A stretch of DNA of 64,000 nt. It comes from Bog-793 sp963823945 (GTDB lineage: Bacteria > Actinomycetota > Acidimicrobiia > Acidimicrobiales > Bog-793). Positions within the stretch are counted from its first letter, which is position 1; each line of letters opens with the position of its first letter. Location of the stretch: assembly GCA_963823945.1 (NCBI GenBank), contig CAWGNK010000003.1, positions 62,001-126,000 on the forward strand, in the 5' to 3' direction. Position numbers and translations under genes: made by a program. The notes below the pieces were generated by a model. It ran no database searches. It had not been told where the DNA came from and was given only the letters and a program-made list of their open reading frames with translations. Positions 52,627 through 61,617 of this stretch are shown here, piece after piece.

Positions 52627-54411
52627 TTATGAGTGCTGGAGCTGTGCAAGAGCAAGCACAGTGGTCATCTGGCCAAGCCAGCCGCCCCACATAACCGGGG
52701 TGAACTGGTCACCCTTGGCAGTCGAGTGCGGCCAGTTCTTCCAGTTCGCGGCGCTGTACTGCGCCCACGCACCGTTGTACCAAACCGGGATCTCCGGCAG
52801 GTACTGCAGCTCGATGGTCTCAAGCTGGTTGAAGATCGCCTGACGGGCAGCCTTGTTGGTCATCGCGGTGGCGTTCAGCTCGCCGACGAGCTTCCAAGCC
52901 GTGTTGGCAATCTTGCCGACCGTGGTCACGTCGAAGCGCTCCCAGTTGTCCTGGGCGGACTGCACACTCAGCACCGGCAGACGGAACATCCGGTAGAAGT
53001 AGTTGTACGGGTCCGCCGCGATCGACGCGTTGTTGTCAATCGCGAAGTCGTACGTGCCGTCCTCGATGTCCGAGGTCCTGGTGGCGTACGAGGGGAAGAG
53101 GGCTTCGGCCTTGATCCCCACAGCCTTCAGGTCCTTGACCATGAGGTTGATAGCAGCCATCCAGTCGGTCCAGCCGTCCGGGCACTCGATGGTGACCGTC
53201 TGGCCGGCGTAGTTCGACTCCGCAAGGTCGGCCTTGGCCATCGCCTTGTTGAAGCTGAACCCGTACGACTTGACAGCCGCCGCGTCGACGTAGGAGGCCT
53301 GGCTCGGCATCAAGCCGGTCGGGTTCGCCGCGTCGACGAGGTTCGAGTAGTCCACGTTGACAATCTGCGGACCGTTGACAGCCTCGGCAACCGCCTCGCG
53401 GAAGTACAGGTTGCTCATCGGCTTCTTCGACAGGTTCGGCTCAAGCCAAACGGTGTTCGCCGAAAGCATGTACGGAGCCCGCGGGTAGTAGGTCGAGATC
53501 TTGCCGTAGGTGCTGCCACCCGGCGACGCCGCGTGGATCAGCGACGCGATGCCCGGCAGGAAGTTGTTGGACAGGTCGATCTCGCCGGTGAGGAAGTCAG
53601 TCAGCTCAGTGTTGTTCGAGCTGTTGACCGTGTCACACCAGTGACCGAACTTGAAGCTCGGGTTGCCGAGAGAAGCGACGTTGGCGCCCCACCAGTGCGG
53701 GTTGGTCGTGTAGCAGACCTCTTCCGAGTTGGTGTTGGCCGTGTCGAGGGACATCGGGCCGGAGCCAACAGGCGCCGCGTTGGCGTCGGTGTTGAGCTCG
53801 GTGGTGGTCCAAGCCCCCATGCCGTAAACGGAGCTCGAGGGAAGGATCGGGTCCTGGTACAGGAAGGACTGCCAGTCCTCAGCCGCCGGGTGCTTGAACG
53901 TCACGGTGACGGTGTTGCCGACCGCCGTGGCGCTCTTCACGTCGTTGGCCAGGTTGCTGTAGTAGATCCCGGGGTCTGTCTTGGCGAGCATGATCGTCCA
54001 TGCGACGTCAGCGCCCGTCATGAACCCCTTGACGGCCTGGCCACCGGCCACGTCGCTGACCCACTTGACCCCGCCACGCAGATGCACGACGTACGAGGTG
54101 GTGCTGGTCCACTTGCCCGAGTTCGCCAGCCAGGGAATGTACTTGCCGGTGATCGGGTTGTAGAGGAACAGCGTCTCGTACAAGAACCCTTCGGTCCCGG
54201 TGGCGAAGCTGCCCTGCTCGTTCGGGTTCCAGATCGTCGGCGGGCTATACATCACGCCGCTCGAGAAGACGGTGTTGGTGTGGTTGAGCGTCACGTGCGG
54301 CCTAGGAGCCGCAGAGGCGGTCGCGCCGATGCTGAGCAGGGGAACGACTAGCGATCCCGCCAGAACAACGGCAGCCACACCGAGGAAACCCTTCTTTTTC
54401 CTTGCGAACAT
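52627..54411 (-). CDS. Extracellular solute-binding protein family 5 (no lipobox)
   Basis: 594-residue family 5 binding protein: DPGIYYSNLANDVKSATAVGNTVTVTF, PVGSGPMSLD, YFREAVAEAVNGPQIVNVDY and the C-terminal LPEIPVWYNGAWAQY. Family 5 proteins bind peptides, but many actinobacterial ones bind beta-glucan oligosaccharides, and this locus is full of such enzymes, so cello- or manno-oligosaccharides are the likely cargo. Signal peptide (FARKKKGFLGVAAVVLAGSLVVPLLS...ATASAAP) has no Cys, so it is not a lipoprotein. Base composition is less GC-rich than in its neighbours, as expected for a highly expressed gene. Confidence 0.92.
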   Translation of the reverse strand: MFARKKKGFLGVAAVVLAGSLVVPLLSIGATASAAPRPHVTLNHTNTVFSSGVMYSPPTIWNPNEQGSFATGTEGFLYETLFLYNPITGKYIPWLANSGKWTSTTSYVVHLRGGVKWVSDVAGGQAVKGFMTGADVAWTIMLAKTDPGIYYSNLANDVKSATAVGNTVTVTFKHPAAEDWQSFLYQDPILPSSSVYGMGAWTTTELNTDANAAPVGSGPMSLDTANTNSEEVCYTTNPHWWGANVASLGNPSFKFGHWCDTVNSSNNTELTDFLTGEIDLSNNFLPGIASLIHAASPGGSTYGKISTYYPRAPYMLSANTVWLEPNLSKKPMSNLYFREAVAEAVNGPQIVNVDYSNLVDAANPTGLMPSQASYVDAAAVKSYGFSFNKAMAKADLAESNYAGQTVTIECPDGWTDWMAAINLMVKDLKAVGIKAEALFPSYATRTSDIEDGTYDFAIDNNASIAADPYNYFYRMFRLPVLSVQSAQDNWERFDVTTVGKIANTAWKLVGELNATAMTNKAARQAIFNQLETIELQYLPEIPVWYNGAWAQYSAANWKNWPHSTAKGDQFTPVMWGGWLGQMTTVLALAQLQHS

Positions 54412-54612
54412 ATTCCATCTCCTGTTCTAGGTACTAGGAACTGGTGTCCGGTGATCACCCCGGGTTGCCCGTTCGCCAAAAGGCGCCAACGCGTCTTGTG
54501 ACCGCCGGACGGACCCGCACGCTTGACCGGACTGGCATCCCCTTTCGTCTACGTCGACTCCCGCCGTACGAGCGGCGACCCCGCGACTCGGGGTTACCCG
54601 CCGCAACGGGAC

Positions 54613-54642
54613 ATCCTACGCCGAATGTTACCCAAACGTCAT
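54613..54642 (-). promoter_or_regulatory. Candidate promoter of the importer operon
   Basis: Minus strand: ATGACG (54642-54637, 4 of 6 to TTGACA), 18-base spacer and TAGGAT (54618-54613, 4 of 6 to TATAAT). It sits in the only AT-rich patch upstream of the binding protein gene, giving a leader of about 200 bases. Confidence 0.4.
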
Positions 54643-55200
54643 ATATTCCGTGAGACGTGATCCAAGGCCTGCTCAGCGGCCCATGCGACCACCTGAAGCA
54701 CCTTCGGCCCTAGCTGACACGCTAGGACCACCGCGCCACCGTAGCAACCTCCGCGGCGCACGCGGGCAACCCGGAGGTCTGATCTCGGCGCGGCCGACCG
54801 CGGACCGGCCTCGCCAGCGGCCGCGGCCGGCCGGCCCACCACCCTGGTGCCGCGCGCCACGACGGGCCCCGGGGCCCGCGCCCGCCCGCGTGCAGCCGCG
54901 CGCAGCTGCCAGAAGGGCCGGAATTGTTGGAAAGAGGCACCCCGGTCACCGAACCCACCAGAGGACTCACGATGCCGCGACGCGGGCCGCGGCGGTATCC
55001 CTCATCGTCACCATGAACCGGGGGAGGATCTCGTCTGGCCCGACGGTCCGCGCACCCGCCGGGTCAAGCCGAGGTCGGGCGCCCCGGAGCGGGAGCCCCG
55101 TGGTCAACCCGACCGGGCCACCTCGTTCCCGGAGCCTCGGCCCCCGCCGAGAGGGGGACCGGGTCCACCTCGCCGGCGTGCCACGGAGCCCGGACCCAGG
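54643..55200. other. Intergenic region between GH5 and the importer
   Basis: About 560 bases, very GC-rich, with no gene I can support. Open frames on both strands are Arg/Pro/Gly-rich and lack ribosome-binding sites. A hairpin or terminator for GH5 was not clear. Confidence 0.45.
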
Positions 55201-57153
55201 TCAGGGGACCGGGTCCACCTCTGCCCCGCCGTCTCCCCCCTTGAACACAGCCACCTCGTACGGCGCCAGCGTGAGCGGCCGGCCGATGCCAGGGAGGTCC
55301 CGCGCCGAGCCCGCCAGCGAGCCGCCGGAGACTCCGACGGCGCCCGACCCCGTGAGCTCCGCCTCCACCGTGTCCGGCGAAGCGTTGACCACGAGCACCG
55401 TTTCTGCGCCACCCGTGGCCAGGCGGCCGACCACGACGCGACCGTCGTCGACGGACACCGGGCGGTGGGCCCCTGCCTCCGTGGCCACGGCCGAGTAGAG
55501 CAGCCAGGTGTTCTCCGGATTCACCCGCGGCGTTCTCGCCGCCATGTGCTCGAGCGGGTACGTGCACAACACCGTCTGGCCGGTGCCGACGCGCCTGCGG
55601 AGCAGCGCCGGGGAGCCGTGCTGGTCGACGGCCAGCACCTCGGCGCCGTCGGCGTCCACCGGGAGGTAGGCGCGCGAGCCGGCCACGCCCCCGACCCGGA
55701 AGGCGAGTCGGTCCCCCGGCGCGATCCCGCCGAAGGGCGCCGTGAACTCCAGCACGACCTCGTCGTCCTCGATCGGGTCGACGAGTCCGTAGCGCAGGTG
55801 GTGGCGCACGCCGAAGATCTCGTCCAACCAGGGGAACCACGGCCCGCGCTGGCGGTCCGTCGTGCCGGCGAAGTACGACGCGTAGACGGTCGCTCCCCCC
55901 TCGGCCAGCTCGGCCAGCCGGGCGGCGCCGGGGGCGCTGACCACCTTGGCGCACGGCAACAGATAAAGGTGCGCGCCGGCGGGAAGCCCGTCGCGCTCAC
56001 GGGCCACCCCGACGGCGAGGTCCGCCTCACGGGCGGCGATGTAGGACTGGAAGAGGTTCGGGTAGATCTCTTCCCGCTGCTCAGGGGTCATGAACGACAC
56101 GACGCGCTCGAAGTGCTCGGGCACGACGATCAGGGTGTCGGCGGGCACCGGCGCGAAGCCGCCCGCTTCCAGCCGGCCGACGAGCCGGGCAAAGCGCGCC
56201 AGCTCCTCGAGCTGCGGCTTCGGGCGGCCCTGGCGGTCGGTGAGCCCGAAGTGCATCTCGTGCGGGTGGTGGCAGTACGGCTCCTGGTCGTAGAGGTCGT
56301 CGTAGTCGCAGTTGTTCCAGGCGATCCAGCCGCGGGCTCCCGCGAGCAGCGTCGTGTGGAGCACCTGCCGGTAGTAGTGGGCGGCGTTCTCCCCCGAGGC
56401 GAAATTGGAGGACAGGCCGAACTCCTCGAGCACGACGGGGCGGTCGTACGAGCCGCACAGCTCGCAGGCGAACGCCGCCGTGAAGTGCTGGCGGACCGGA
56501 TCGTCGTTCATCGTGTAGACGTGGGGCCCGACGAAGTCGACGAGCGGCGCGAGGGCGCGCAACGAGTAGCCGGTGTCCCGGCCGGAGACCTCGACGCCCC
56601 AGACGCCGTCACCCGTCGAGATCGGCTGGGCGACCCCCGCCGAGCGGACGGCCTGGATGAGGATCCGCGCCCAGGCGGTGATCTCCCCGGTCTCCGCGGG
56701 ACCCCCGTAGTTGGGCATCTCGTTGGAAAGCAGCCAGCCGACGACGGCGGGGTGCCGACCGAAGCGACGGGCGATCTCGGCCGCGAACCACGCCTGTTGC
56801 GAGACCATCCAGACGTCGCGGTACAGATCCCTCCCATTCCGCCAGGTCGGGTCCCAGTTCTGGCCCGACATGTGCCCGACGATGAACGTCGGGATCGTGC
56901 CGAGGCCGATCTCGCGGTGGGCGTCGAGGAAGTCGCCGAACCGTGCACAGACCTCCTCGTCGATCCGCTCCGGCGACGGCACGAAGTCGGGCCAGTAGCA
57001 GAACGAGCGCGTGATGTTGCAACCGTGCGCGGCGAGGACGGCGAGTTCCTCGCGCACGAGAGCGCCGTCGTAGCGGCTCCACATCCGGGGACCGCCACCA
57101 CGCGACCAGAAGTTGGCGCCGATCCAGACCGGAACCGCCGCGCCGTCAGCCAT
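55201..57153 (-). CDS. GH5-like glycoside hydrolase (mannanase/mannosidase type)
   Basis: 650 residues. The first 330 form a TIM barrel with acid/base E145 (WLLSNEMPNYGG) and nucleophile E244 (VVLEEFGLSSN), the clan A arrangement used by GH5 mannanases and cellulases. The C-terminal 300 residues hold a Rossmann-like (beta-galactosidase trimerisation-like) domain and a beta-sandwich. No signal peptide, so it works on imported oligosaccharides. Specificity is inferred from the neighbouring GH130 phosphorylase: beta-mannosides or glucomannan fragments. Confidence 0.8.
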   Translation of the reverse strand: MADGAAVPVWIGANFWSRGGGPRMWSRYDGALVREELAVLAAHGCNITRSFCYWPDFVPSPERIDEEVCARFGDFLDAHREIGLGTIPTFIVGHMSGQNWDPTWRNGRDLYRDVWMVSQQAWFAAEIARRFGRHPAVVGWLLSNEMPNYGGPAETGEITAWARILIQAVRSAGVAQPISTGDGVWGVEVSGRDTGYSLRALAPLVDFVGPHVYTMNDDPVRQHFTAAFACELCGSYDRPVVLEEFGLSSNFASGENAAHYYRQVLHTTLLAGARGWIAWNNCDYDDLYDQEPYCHHPHEMHFGLTDRQGRPKPQLEELARFARLVGRLEAGGFAPVPADTLIVVPEHFERVVSFMTPEQREEIYPNLFQSYIAAREADLAVGVARERDGLPAGAHLYLLPCAKVVSAPGAARLAELAEGGATVYASYFAGTTDRQRGPWFPWLDEIFGVRHHLRYGLVDPIEDDEVVLEFTAPFGGIAPGDRLAFRVGGVAGSRAYLPVDADGAEVLAVDQHGSPALLRRRVGTGQTVLCTYPLEHMAARTPRVNPENTWLLYSAVATEAGAHRPVSVDDGRVVVGRLATGGAETVLVVNASPDTVEAELTGSGAVGVSGGSLAGSARDLPGIGRPLTLAPYEVAVFKGGDGGAEVDPVP

Positions 57154-57393
57154 CAGGCCTCCTGTCCTCGTCCGCTCCGGGCAGGTGCGTGCGTTTCCGT
57201 CCTGCGAAAGTCGCCCGCGCGCCCTAGCAGCCCATCTCGCGGCACGAGTGGACTACCCCGGCGGCGCGGTGTCAAGAACCGCCGGCGCCCGGCGCCCGGC
57301 GCCCCAGGCTCCGCGCTGGCATCTGGTGCTCCGGCTGCCGCGCGTCCCCGGGCGGCACTGCAAAGACCCCGGGGTGGGCGGGCCCTCGACGGC

Positions 57394-58245
57394 TCAGGCG
57401 CTCGCGAGGATCAGGCCCCCCACCAGCCCCGAGTCGTCCCCCAGTCCCGGCGGCACAAGCAACGCCGCGAGCGTGGCAGCCTCCGGGAAGTACGCACGGT
57501 TGAGCAGGTCAGCCGCTTCCGACCGGATCCCGTCCAGCAGTCCCCGGTGGTGCAGCACCCCGCCGCCGATGACGATCCGTTGCGGGCGGTACAGGCAGAT
57601 CAGATTGGCGACGCCGAGCGCGAGGTACTCGGTCTCAAGGCGCCAGGCGGCGTCGTCGCTGATCTCGGCGGCGGGCAGACCGAAGCGGGCCGACAAGGCG
57701 TGCCCCGAGGCCAGCCCCTCCCAGCAGGTCCCGTGGAAATCGCAGGCTCCCGACCAGATGTCGTCCCGGCGCTGGGGAATCCGCATGTGACCCATCTCGG
57801 GGTGTCTCGCCCCGCGCACAAGGCGTCCGGCCACGATCGCCCCCACGCCGATCCCCGTGCCGATCGTGACGTAGAGCACGTCATCGAATCCGCGCGCCGC
57901 GCCCGAGGTCCATTCCGCCAGAGCAGCCCCGTTGACGTCGGTGTCGAGCGCGACCCGGACGTGCATCACCTCCGACAGCTCCCGGCAGAGCGGGAATCCC
58001 CGCCACCCGCGCTTGGGAGTCGCGGCGATGGCGCCGCTGTCCAGATCCAGTGGCCCGAAGGAGGCGACGCCGACGGCATCCAGCTCCCGGCCCTGCTCAC
58101 CGAACCAGGCGGCAATCGCGCCCACCGTCGACACGGGATCGTTGCCCGTGCTGAAGACACCCTTCGCGAGCAGCCGGCCGGACTCGTCGCCGACGCCCAC
58201 CCTGCAGTGGGTCCCGCCCAGCTCGACCGAACCGAACCAACCCAT
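57394..58245 (-). CDS. ROK-family sugar kinase (fructokinase/glucokinase-like)
   Basis: 283 residues: ATP phosphate loop ELGGTHCRVGV, substrate/catalytic DTDVNGAALAEW with the catalytic Asp, YVTIGTGIGVGAI, and the ROK zinc region CDFHGTCWEGLASG of the fructokinase-like branch. It would phosphorylate glucose, mannose or fructose released by the phosphorylases. ATG at 58245 follows AGGAGG. First gene of the minus-strand set, 240 bases before GH5. Confidence 0.9.
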   Translation of the reverse strand: MGWFGSVELGGTHCRVGVGDESGRLLAKGVFSTGNDPVSTVGAIAAWFGEQGRELDAVGVASFGPLDLDSGAIAATPKRGWRGFPLCRELSEVMHVRVALDTDVNGAALAEWTSGAARGFDDVLYVTIGTGIGVGAIVAGRLVRGARHPEMGHMRIPQRRDDIWSGACDFHGTCWEGLASGHALSARFGLPAAEISDDAAWRLETEYLALGVANLICLYRPQRIVIGGGVLHHRGLLDGIRSEAADLLNRAYFPEAATLAALLVPPGLGDDSGLVGGLILASA

Positions 58246-58266
58246 CTGCCGTCCTCCTGGGGCCAC

Positions 58267-58279
58267 CAACTGCCAGTTG
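58267..58279. promoter_or_regulatory. Perfect 13-bp palindrome upstream of the ROK kinase
   Basis: CAACTGCCAGTTG is an odd-length palindrome (centre C) 21 bases before the ATG, between the divergent ROK and GH130 genes. It could be an operator for a sugar repressor controlling both; see the similar site at 48380. Confidence 0.45.
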
Positions 58280-58540
58280 TCTGCCGCAATGGCTACCACG
58301 CGACGCGGCGGGGGGCGAAGCTTCCCCGGCGTCGGCGGGTCCTGCCGGACGTAGGGCTCTACGGTGTGCGACGAGCGATTCATCTCGACCACGCGACGTC
58401 GGCCCCGCGGGACCGGACACGCAGGACCCGAGAGCGCGCGACTGTGGGGATCGCGCCGATCCGGGCCGGGCGGCGCGCGACCCGTTGTCGCGACGGGCGA
58501 GATGGCAACGGTGTGGGTCAGAGCGAAAGGTGGAGATCCA

Positions 58541-59491
58541 ATGGCAAACGAGACGGTCTTCGTCCGCTACCCGGGCAACCCGGTCATCACGGCGCGTGCG
58601 GTCCCGCGGGCGAACAGCATCCACAACTCGGCGATCGTGAAGCGCGGCGACGGTGACTACGCCGGGGTGTTCCGCGTCGATGAGATCAGCATGCACTTCA
58701 CGCTGCACACCGGGTTCAGCGCTGACGGCCTCAGCTGGGAGATCGACCCCGAGCCGCTCACCATGGAGAGCGACGATCCGGAGGTGTTCGTCACCATCCA
58801 GAGCTACGACCCCCGCCTCACGCGAATGGACGACACCTACTACCTGACCTGGTGCAACGCCACCCCCCAGGGCCCGGCGATCGGCCTGGCGACGACGAAG
58901 GACTTCCGGCACTTCCGCCAGTGGGACAACCCCCTGCCGCCGGCGAACCGCAACTGCGTCCTGTTCCCGCGCAAGATCGGCGGTGACTACGCCATCTACC
59001 ACCGTCCGTCGGACCGCGGCCACACGCCGTTCGGCGACATCTTCTATGCCACGAGCCCCGACCTCGTCCACTGGGGCCGGCACCGCTTCGTGTTCGGCCC
59101 GGAGACGGGCTGGCAGTCACTGAAGGTCGGCCCGGGGCCCCACCCGATCGAGACCGACGATGGCTGGCTGCTCATCTACCACGGCGCGTGGCGCACCTGC
59201 AGCGGCTACCTGTACTGCGTGGGAGGGGCCCTCCTCGACCTCGACGAGCCCTGGAAGGTCCTCTACCGGACCAGGGACTACCTGCTCGCGCCCAGCGAGA
59301 TCTACGAGCGGGTCGGCGACGTCCCGAACGTCTGCTTCCCGGCCTCGGCGGTGCTGGAGGGCGACCGGCTCCGGCTTTACTACGGCTGCGCCGACACCTG
59401 CATCTCGATGGCCGAGGCGAAACTCGACGACGTCGTCGGATTCGTGAAGGAACACAGCTTCCGCAAGGAACAGGCCACTGTGTGGCGCTGA
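58541..59491 (+). CDS. GH130 beta-mannoside phosphorylase
   Basis: A 316-residue five-bladed beta-propeller. Motifs: VRYPGNPVITARAVP, the proton-donor Asp in SYDPRLTRMDDTYYLTWC, FPRKIGGDYAIYHRPSD and GWQSLKVGPGPHPIETDDGWLLIYHG, which carry phosphate- and sugar-binding residues. It phosphorolyses beta-1,4-mannosyl-glucose or mannooligosaccharides to mannose 1-phosphate; the two cannot be separated here. ATG at 58541 follows AAAGGTGGAG. Divergent from the ROK gene. Confidence 0.88.
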   Translation: MANETVFVRYPGNPVITARAVPRANSIHNSAIVKRGDGDYAGVFRVDEISMHFTLHTGFSADGLSWEIDPEPLTMESDDPEVFVTIQSYDPRLTRMDDTYYLTWCNATPQGPAIGLATTKDFRHFRQWDNPLPPANRNCVLFPRKIGGDYAIYHRPSDRGHTPFGDIFYATSPDLVHWGRHRFVFGPETGWQSLKVGPGPHPIETDDGWLLIYHGAWRTCSGYLYCVGGALLDLDEPWKVLYRTRDYLLAPSEIYERVGDVPNVCFPASAVLEGDRLRLYYGCADTCISMAEAKLDDVVGFVKEHSFRKEQATVWR

Positions 59492-59738
59492 CCGGCTGTC
59501 CTCGGGGACCGGCAGTGCTCACCGATCGGTGGCCCGGTTGACCAGCCCCGTCCGTTGACAAGGCGAGCTGGTCGATCCCAATTCGGTGACCCCTGCCGCC
59601 CGCCCCGGGGCGGACCCCGAGGTGCCGTGAGGTGCGGTGGGCCCGCGGCCCCGGTGGGACCGGCGGGCAATCCCTCGACGCCTCCGCGCCGTACCCCTTG
59701 TGAAGGGTCGGATCCGGCCCGAACGACAAGGAGGTTCA

Positions 59739-60335
59739 GTGGAAGACTTCACGACGTCGAGATCGCGGGCCGTGGCCGGCCCATCCGGGACGAGGCGCCG
59801 GCGCACCTTCGTCGGATCGGCCGCGGTGATCGCGGCGGCGGTCCTCACTCTCGTCGCGACGGGCGCCGGGGCGGCCGCGCAGTCCCGCCACTCGGCGCCC
59901 CGCACCCACGCTCCGGTGGTCATCGATTCGGCCAAGCACGGCTCGCTCGGCACGATTCTGGTCACCAAGTCCCGCTACACCCTCTACTACGACAAGTCCG
60001 ACACGACGAGCAAGATCGCGTGCACCGGCGGATGCGCCGCCATCTGGCCGCCGGTGCTGCTCCCCGGCGGCGTCAACTCCGCGACAGCGGGTCCGGGCGT
60101 CACCCAGAGCTCCCTCGGTGTCGTGCACCGGCCAGCCGGCGGGCGCCAGGTCACCTACGCCGGGCACCCCCTCTACCGCTACGTGCAGGATGCTTCCCCC
60201 GGCCAGGCGAAAGGTGAGGGCGTCGGTGGCTTCTACGTCGTCAAGACGAACATGAAGAAGTCCTCGGGCCCGACCACGACGACGACGCCGGGCGGCGGCG
60301 GCACGACCTCGACGACCCAGCCGTGGAGCGGCTGA
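59739..60335 (+). CDS. Secreted COG4315-family protein with Yx(F/W/Y)xxD repeats
   Basis: 198 residues. After a signal/anchor (RRRRTFVGSAAVIAAAVLTLVATGAGAAA) come the family repeats: YTLYYDKSDTTSKIACTGGCAAIWPPVLLP (about 78-107) and HPLYRYVQDASPGQAKGEGVGG (about 146-170), the tryptophan-free variants of the Yx(FWY)xxD motif. The C-terminus is Thr/Gly-rich and probably spans the cell wall. Usually annotated as lipoprotein, but no lipobox is present. GTG at 59739 has AAGGAGG. It lies 56 bases before an ECF sigma gene, a pairing seen for cell-envelope regulons; function unknown. Confidence 0.85.
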   Translation: MEDFTTSRSRAVAGPSGTRRRRTFVGSAAVIAAAVLTLVATGAGAAAQSRHSAPRTHAPVVIDSAKHGSLGTILVTKSRYTLYYDKSDTTSKIACTGGCAAIWPPVLLPGGVNSATAGPGVTQSSLGVVHRPAGGRQVTYAGHPLYRYVQDASPGQAKGEGVGGFYVVKTNMKKSSGPTTTTTPGGGGTTSTTQPWSG

Positions 60336-60391
60336 GGGTCGGATCCGACCCGAGCGCAGATGGTGCGACCACGCCGTAACGTCGGTTGGCA

Positions 60392-60964
60392 ATGCCGCTG
60401 CGCGCGCGGGATCAGGATGAACCCTCGGACGAGGCACTCCTCGCCGGCATGGCGCACGGCGAGGAGTGGGCCGCGGTCGCCTTCGTCCGCCGTTACCAGC
60501 GCCGGGTCTACGGCCTGGCGGCCGCCATGCTCGGTGACAAGGGCGCGGCCGAGGACGTCGCCCAGGAGGCCCTCACGCGGGCGTGGCGCCACGCCCAGGT
60601 CTTCGACGCCCGGCGCGGGTCGGTCGCGACGTGGGTGCTCACGATCACCCGCAACCTCGCGATCGACTGGCTCCGGGTGAGACGATCCGTCCCGATGGAG
60701 GCCGAGGTTCTGATGAACCTCCGAGACCGGGACCCAGAGGCCGACCCCCTCGCCGGGACCGACACCACCGCCGAGGTCCGTCGCGCGCTGGCGACGCTCC
60801 CCGACGAGCAGCGGCGGGCGGTCGTCCTCGCCGTCCTCTACGGCTACACCGGGGCCGAGGTCGCCGCCTCTGAGCACATCCCGCTCGGGACGGCCAAGAC
60901 CCGCATCCGGAGCGCGCTCATGAAACTGCACACCTCGCTCGCAACGGCCGGTGAACTGCCGTGA
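60392..60964 (+). CDS. ECF-type RNA polymerase sigma factor
   Basis: 190 residues: region 2 (FVRRYQRRVYGLAAAMLGDKGAAEDVAQEALTRAWRHA...TWVLTITRNLAIDWLR) and region 4 (ALATLPDEQRRAVVLAVLYGYTGAEVAASEHIPLGTAKTRIRSALMKL). ATG at 60392 is chosen; a TTG 6 bases earlier is alternative. The stop overlaps the anti-sigma start by 4 bases. It likely directs the genes that answer an envelope or redox signal sensed by the anti-sigma factor. Confidence 0.95.
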   Translation: MPLRARDQDEPSDEALLAGMAHGEEWAAVAFVRRYQRRVYGLAAAMLGDKGAAEDVAQEALTRAWRHAQVFDARRGSVATWVLTITRNLAIDWLRVRRSVPMEAEVLMNLRDRDPEADPLAGTDTTAEVRRALATLPDEQRRAVVLAVLYGYTGAEVAASEHIPLGTAKTRIRSALMKLHTSLATAGELP

Positions 60965-61617
60965 CCGGACCGCGGCCGGACTGTGAGCGGTTCGCGGACG
61001 ACCTCGTCGCCCTCGCCCTCGGGACGATCGACGGGCGGGCCCGGGCGAGCGTGATCGCCCACGTCGAGAAGTGCCCCCTCTGCATGGCCGAGCTCGACGC
61101 CCTCTCCGGGGCTGCGGACCGCCTGCTGGAGCTCGTGTCCGAAGAGGAGCCACCGCTCGGCTTCGAGGTCCGCGTCCTGGCGCGAATCCGCGAGGCGCGG
61201 CGCACCCGGCTCGCGGGGTGGCGGCGCCGCACCGCCGTTCTGGTCGCCGCGGCCGCGCTCGTCGCCGGCGTCGTCGGCTTCCTCGCCGGCCACGGGCTCG
61301 GTTCCTCGCCGCCCGGCCGGACCGCGACCGCGGTCACGGCGGTGCTGCGCGCCGACTCGCGTGCCGTCGGTGAACTGCGCGTGCCCCCGGGGCGGGCCCC
61401 GCGGCTCGTCGTGAAGGTCGCGGGCCTCGCCACGAGCGGCCCCGTGACCTGCCGCGTGACCGATTCCACCGGTCTAACCAGGACGATCGGCGTCTACTGG
61501 CTCGACCACGGGTCGGGGACGTGGACCGCGAGGCTCCCGTTCCCGGCTGCGGACCTGCGCAGCGCCACGCTCAGCGCCCCAAACGGCGCGGTGCTCGCCC
61601 GGGCGACGATCAGCTAG
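60961..61617 (+). CDS. Zinc-binding anti-sigma factor
   Basis: 218 residues. N-terminal zf-HC2/ZAS domain: H-x3-C-x2-C in HVEKCPLC about residues 38-45, one membrane segment about 86-107 (AVLVAAAALVAGVVGFLAG) and an extracytoplasmic beta-domain. It would hold the ECF factor at the membrane. GTG start overlaps the sigma stop. Confidence 0.92.
   Translation: MTGPRPDCERFADDLVALALGTIDGRARASVIAHVEKCPLCMAELDALSGAADRLLELVSEEEPPLGFEVRVLARIREARRTRLAGWRRRTAVLVAAAALVAGVVGFLAGHGLGSSPPGRTATAVTAVLRADSRAVGELRVPPGRAPRLVVKVAGLATSGPVTCRVTDSTGLTRTIGVYWLDHGSGTWTARLPFPAADLRSATLSAPNGAVLARATIS

Noticed and set aside
54847..58656. A 1,269-codon plus-strand open frame opposite GH5 and ROK
   Set aside because: Composition is non-protein-like and it overlaps two well-supported minus-strand genes throughout.
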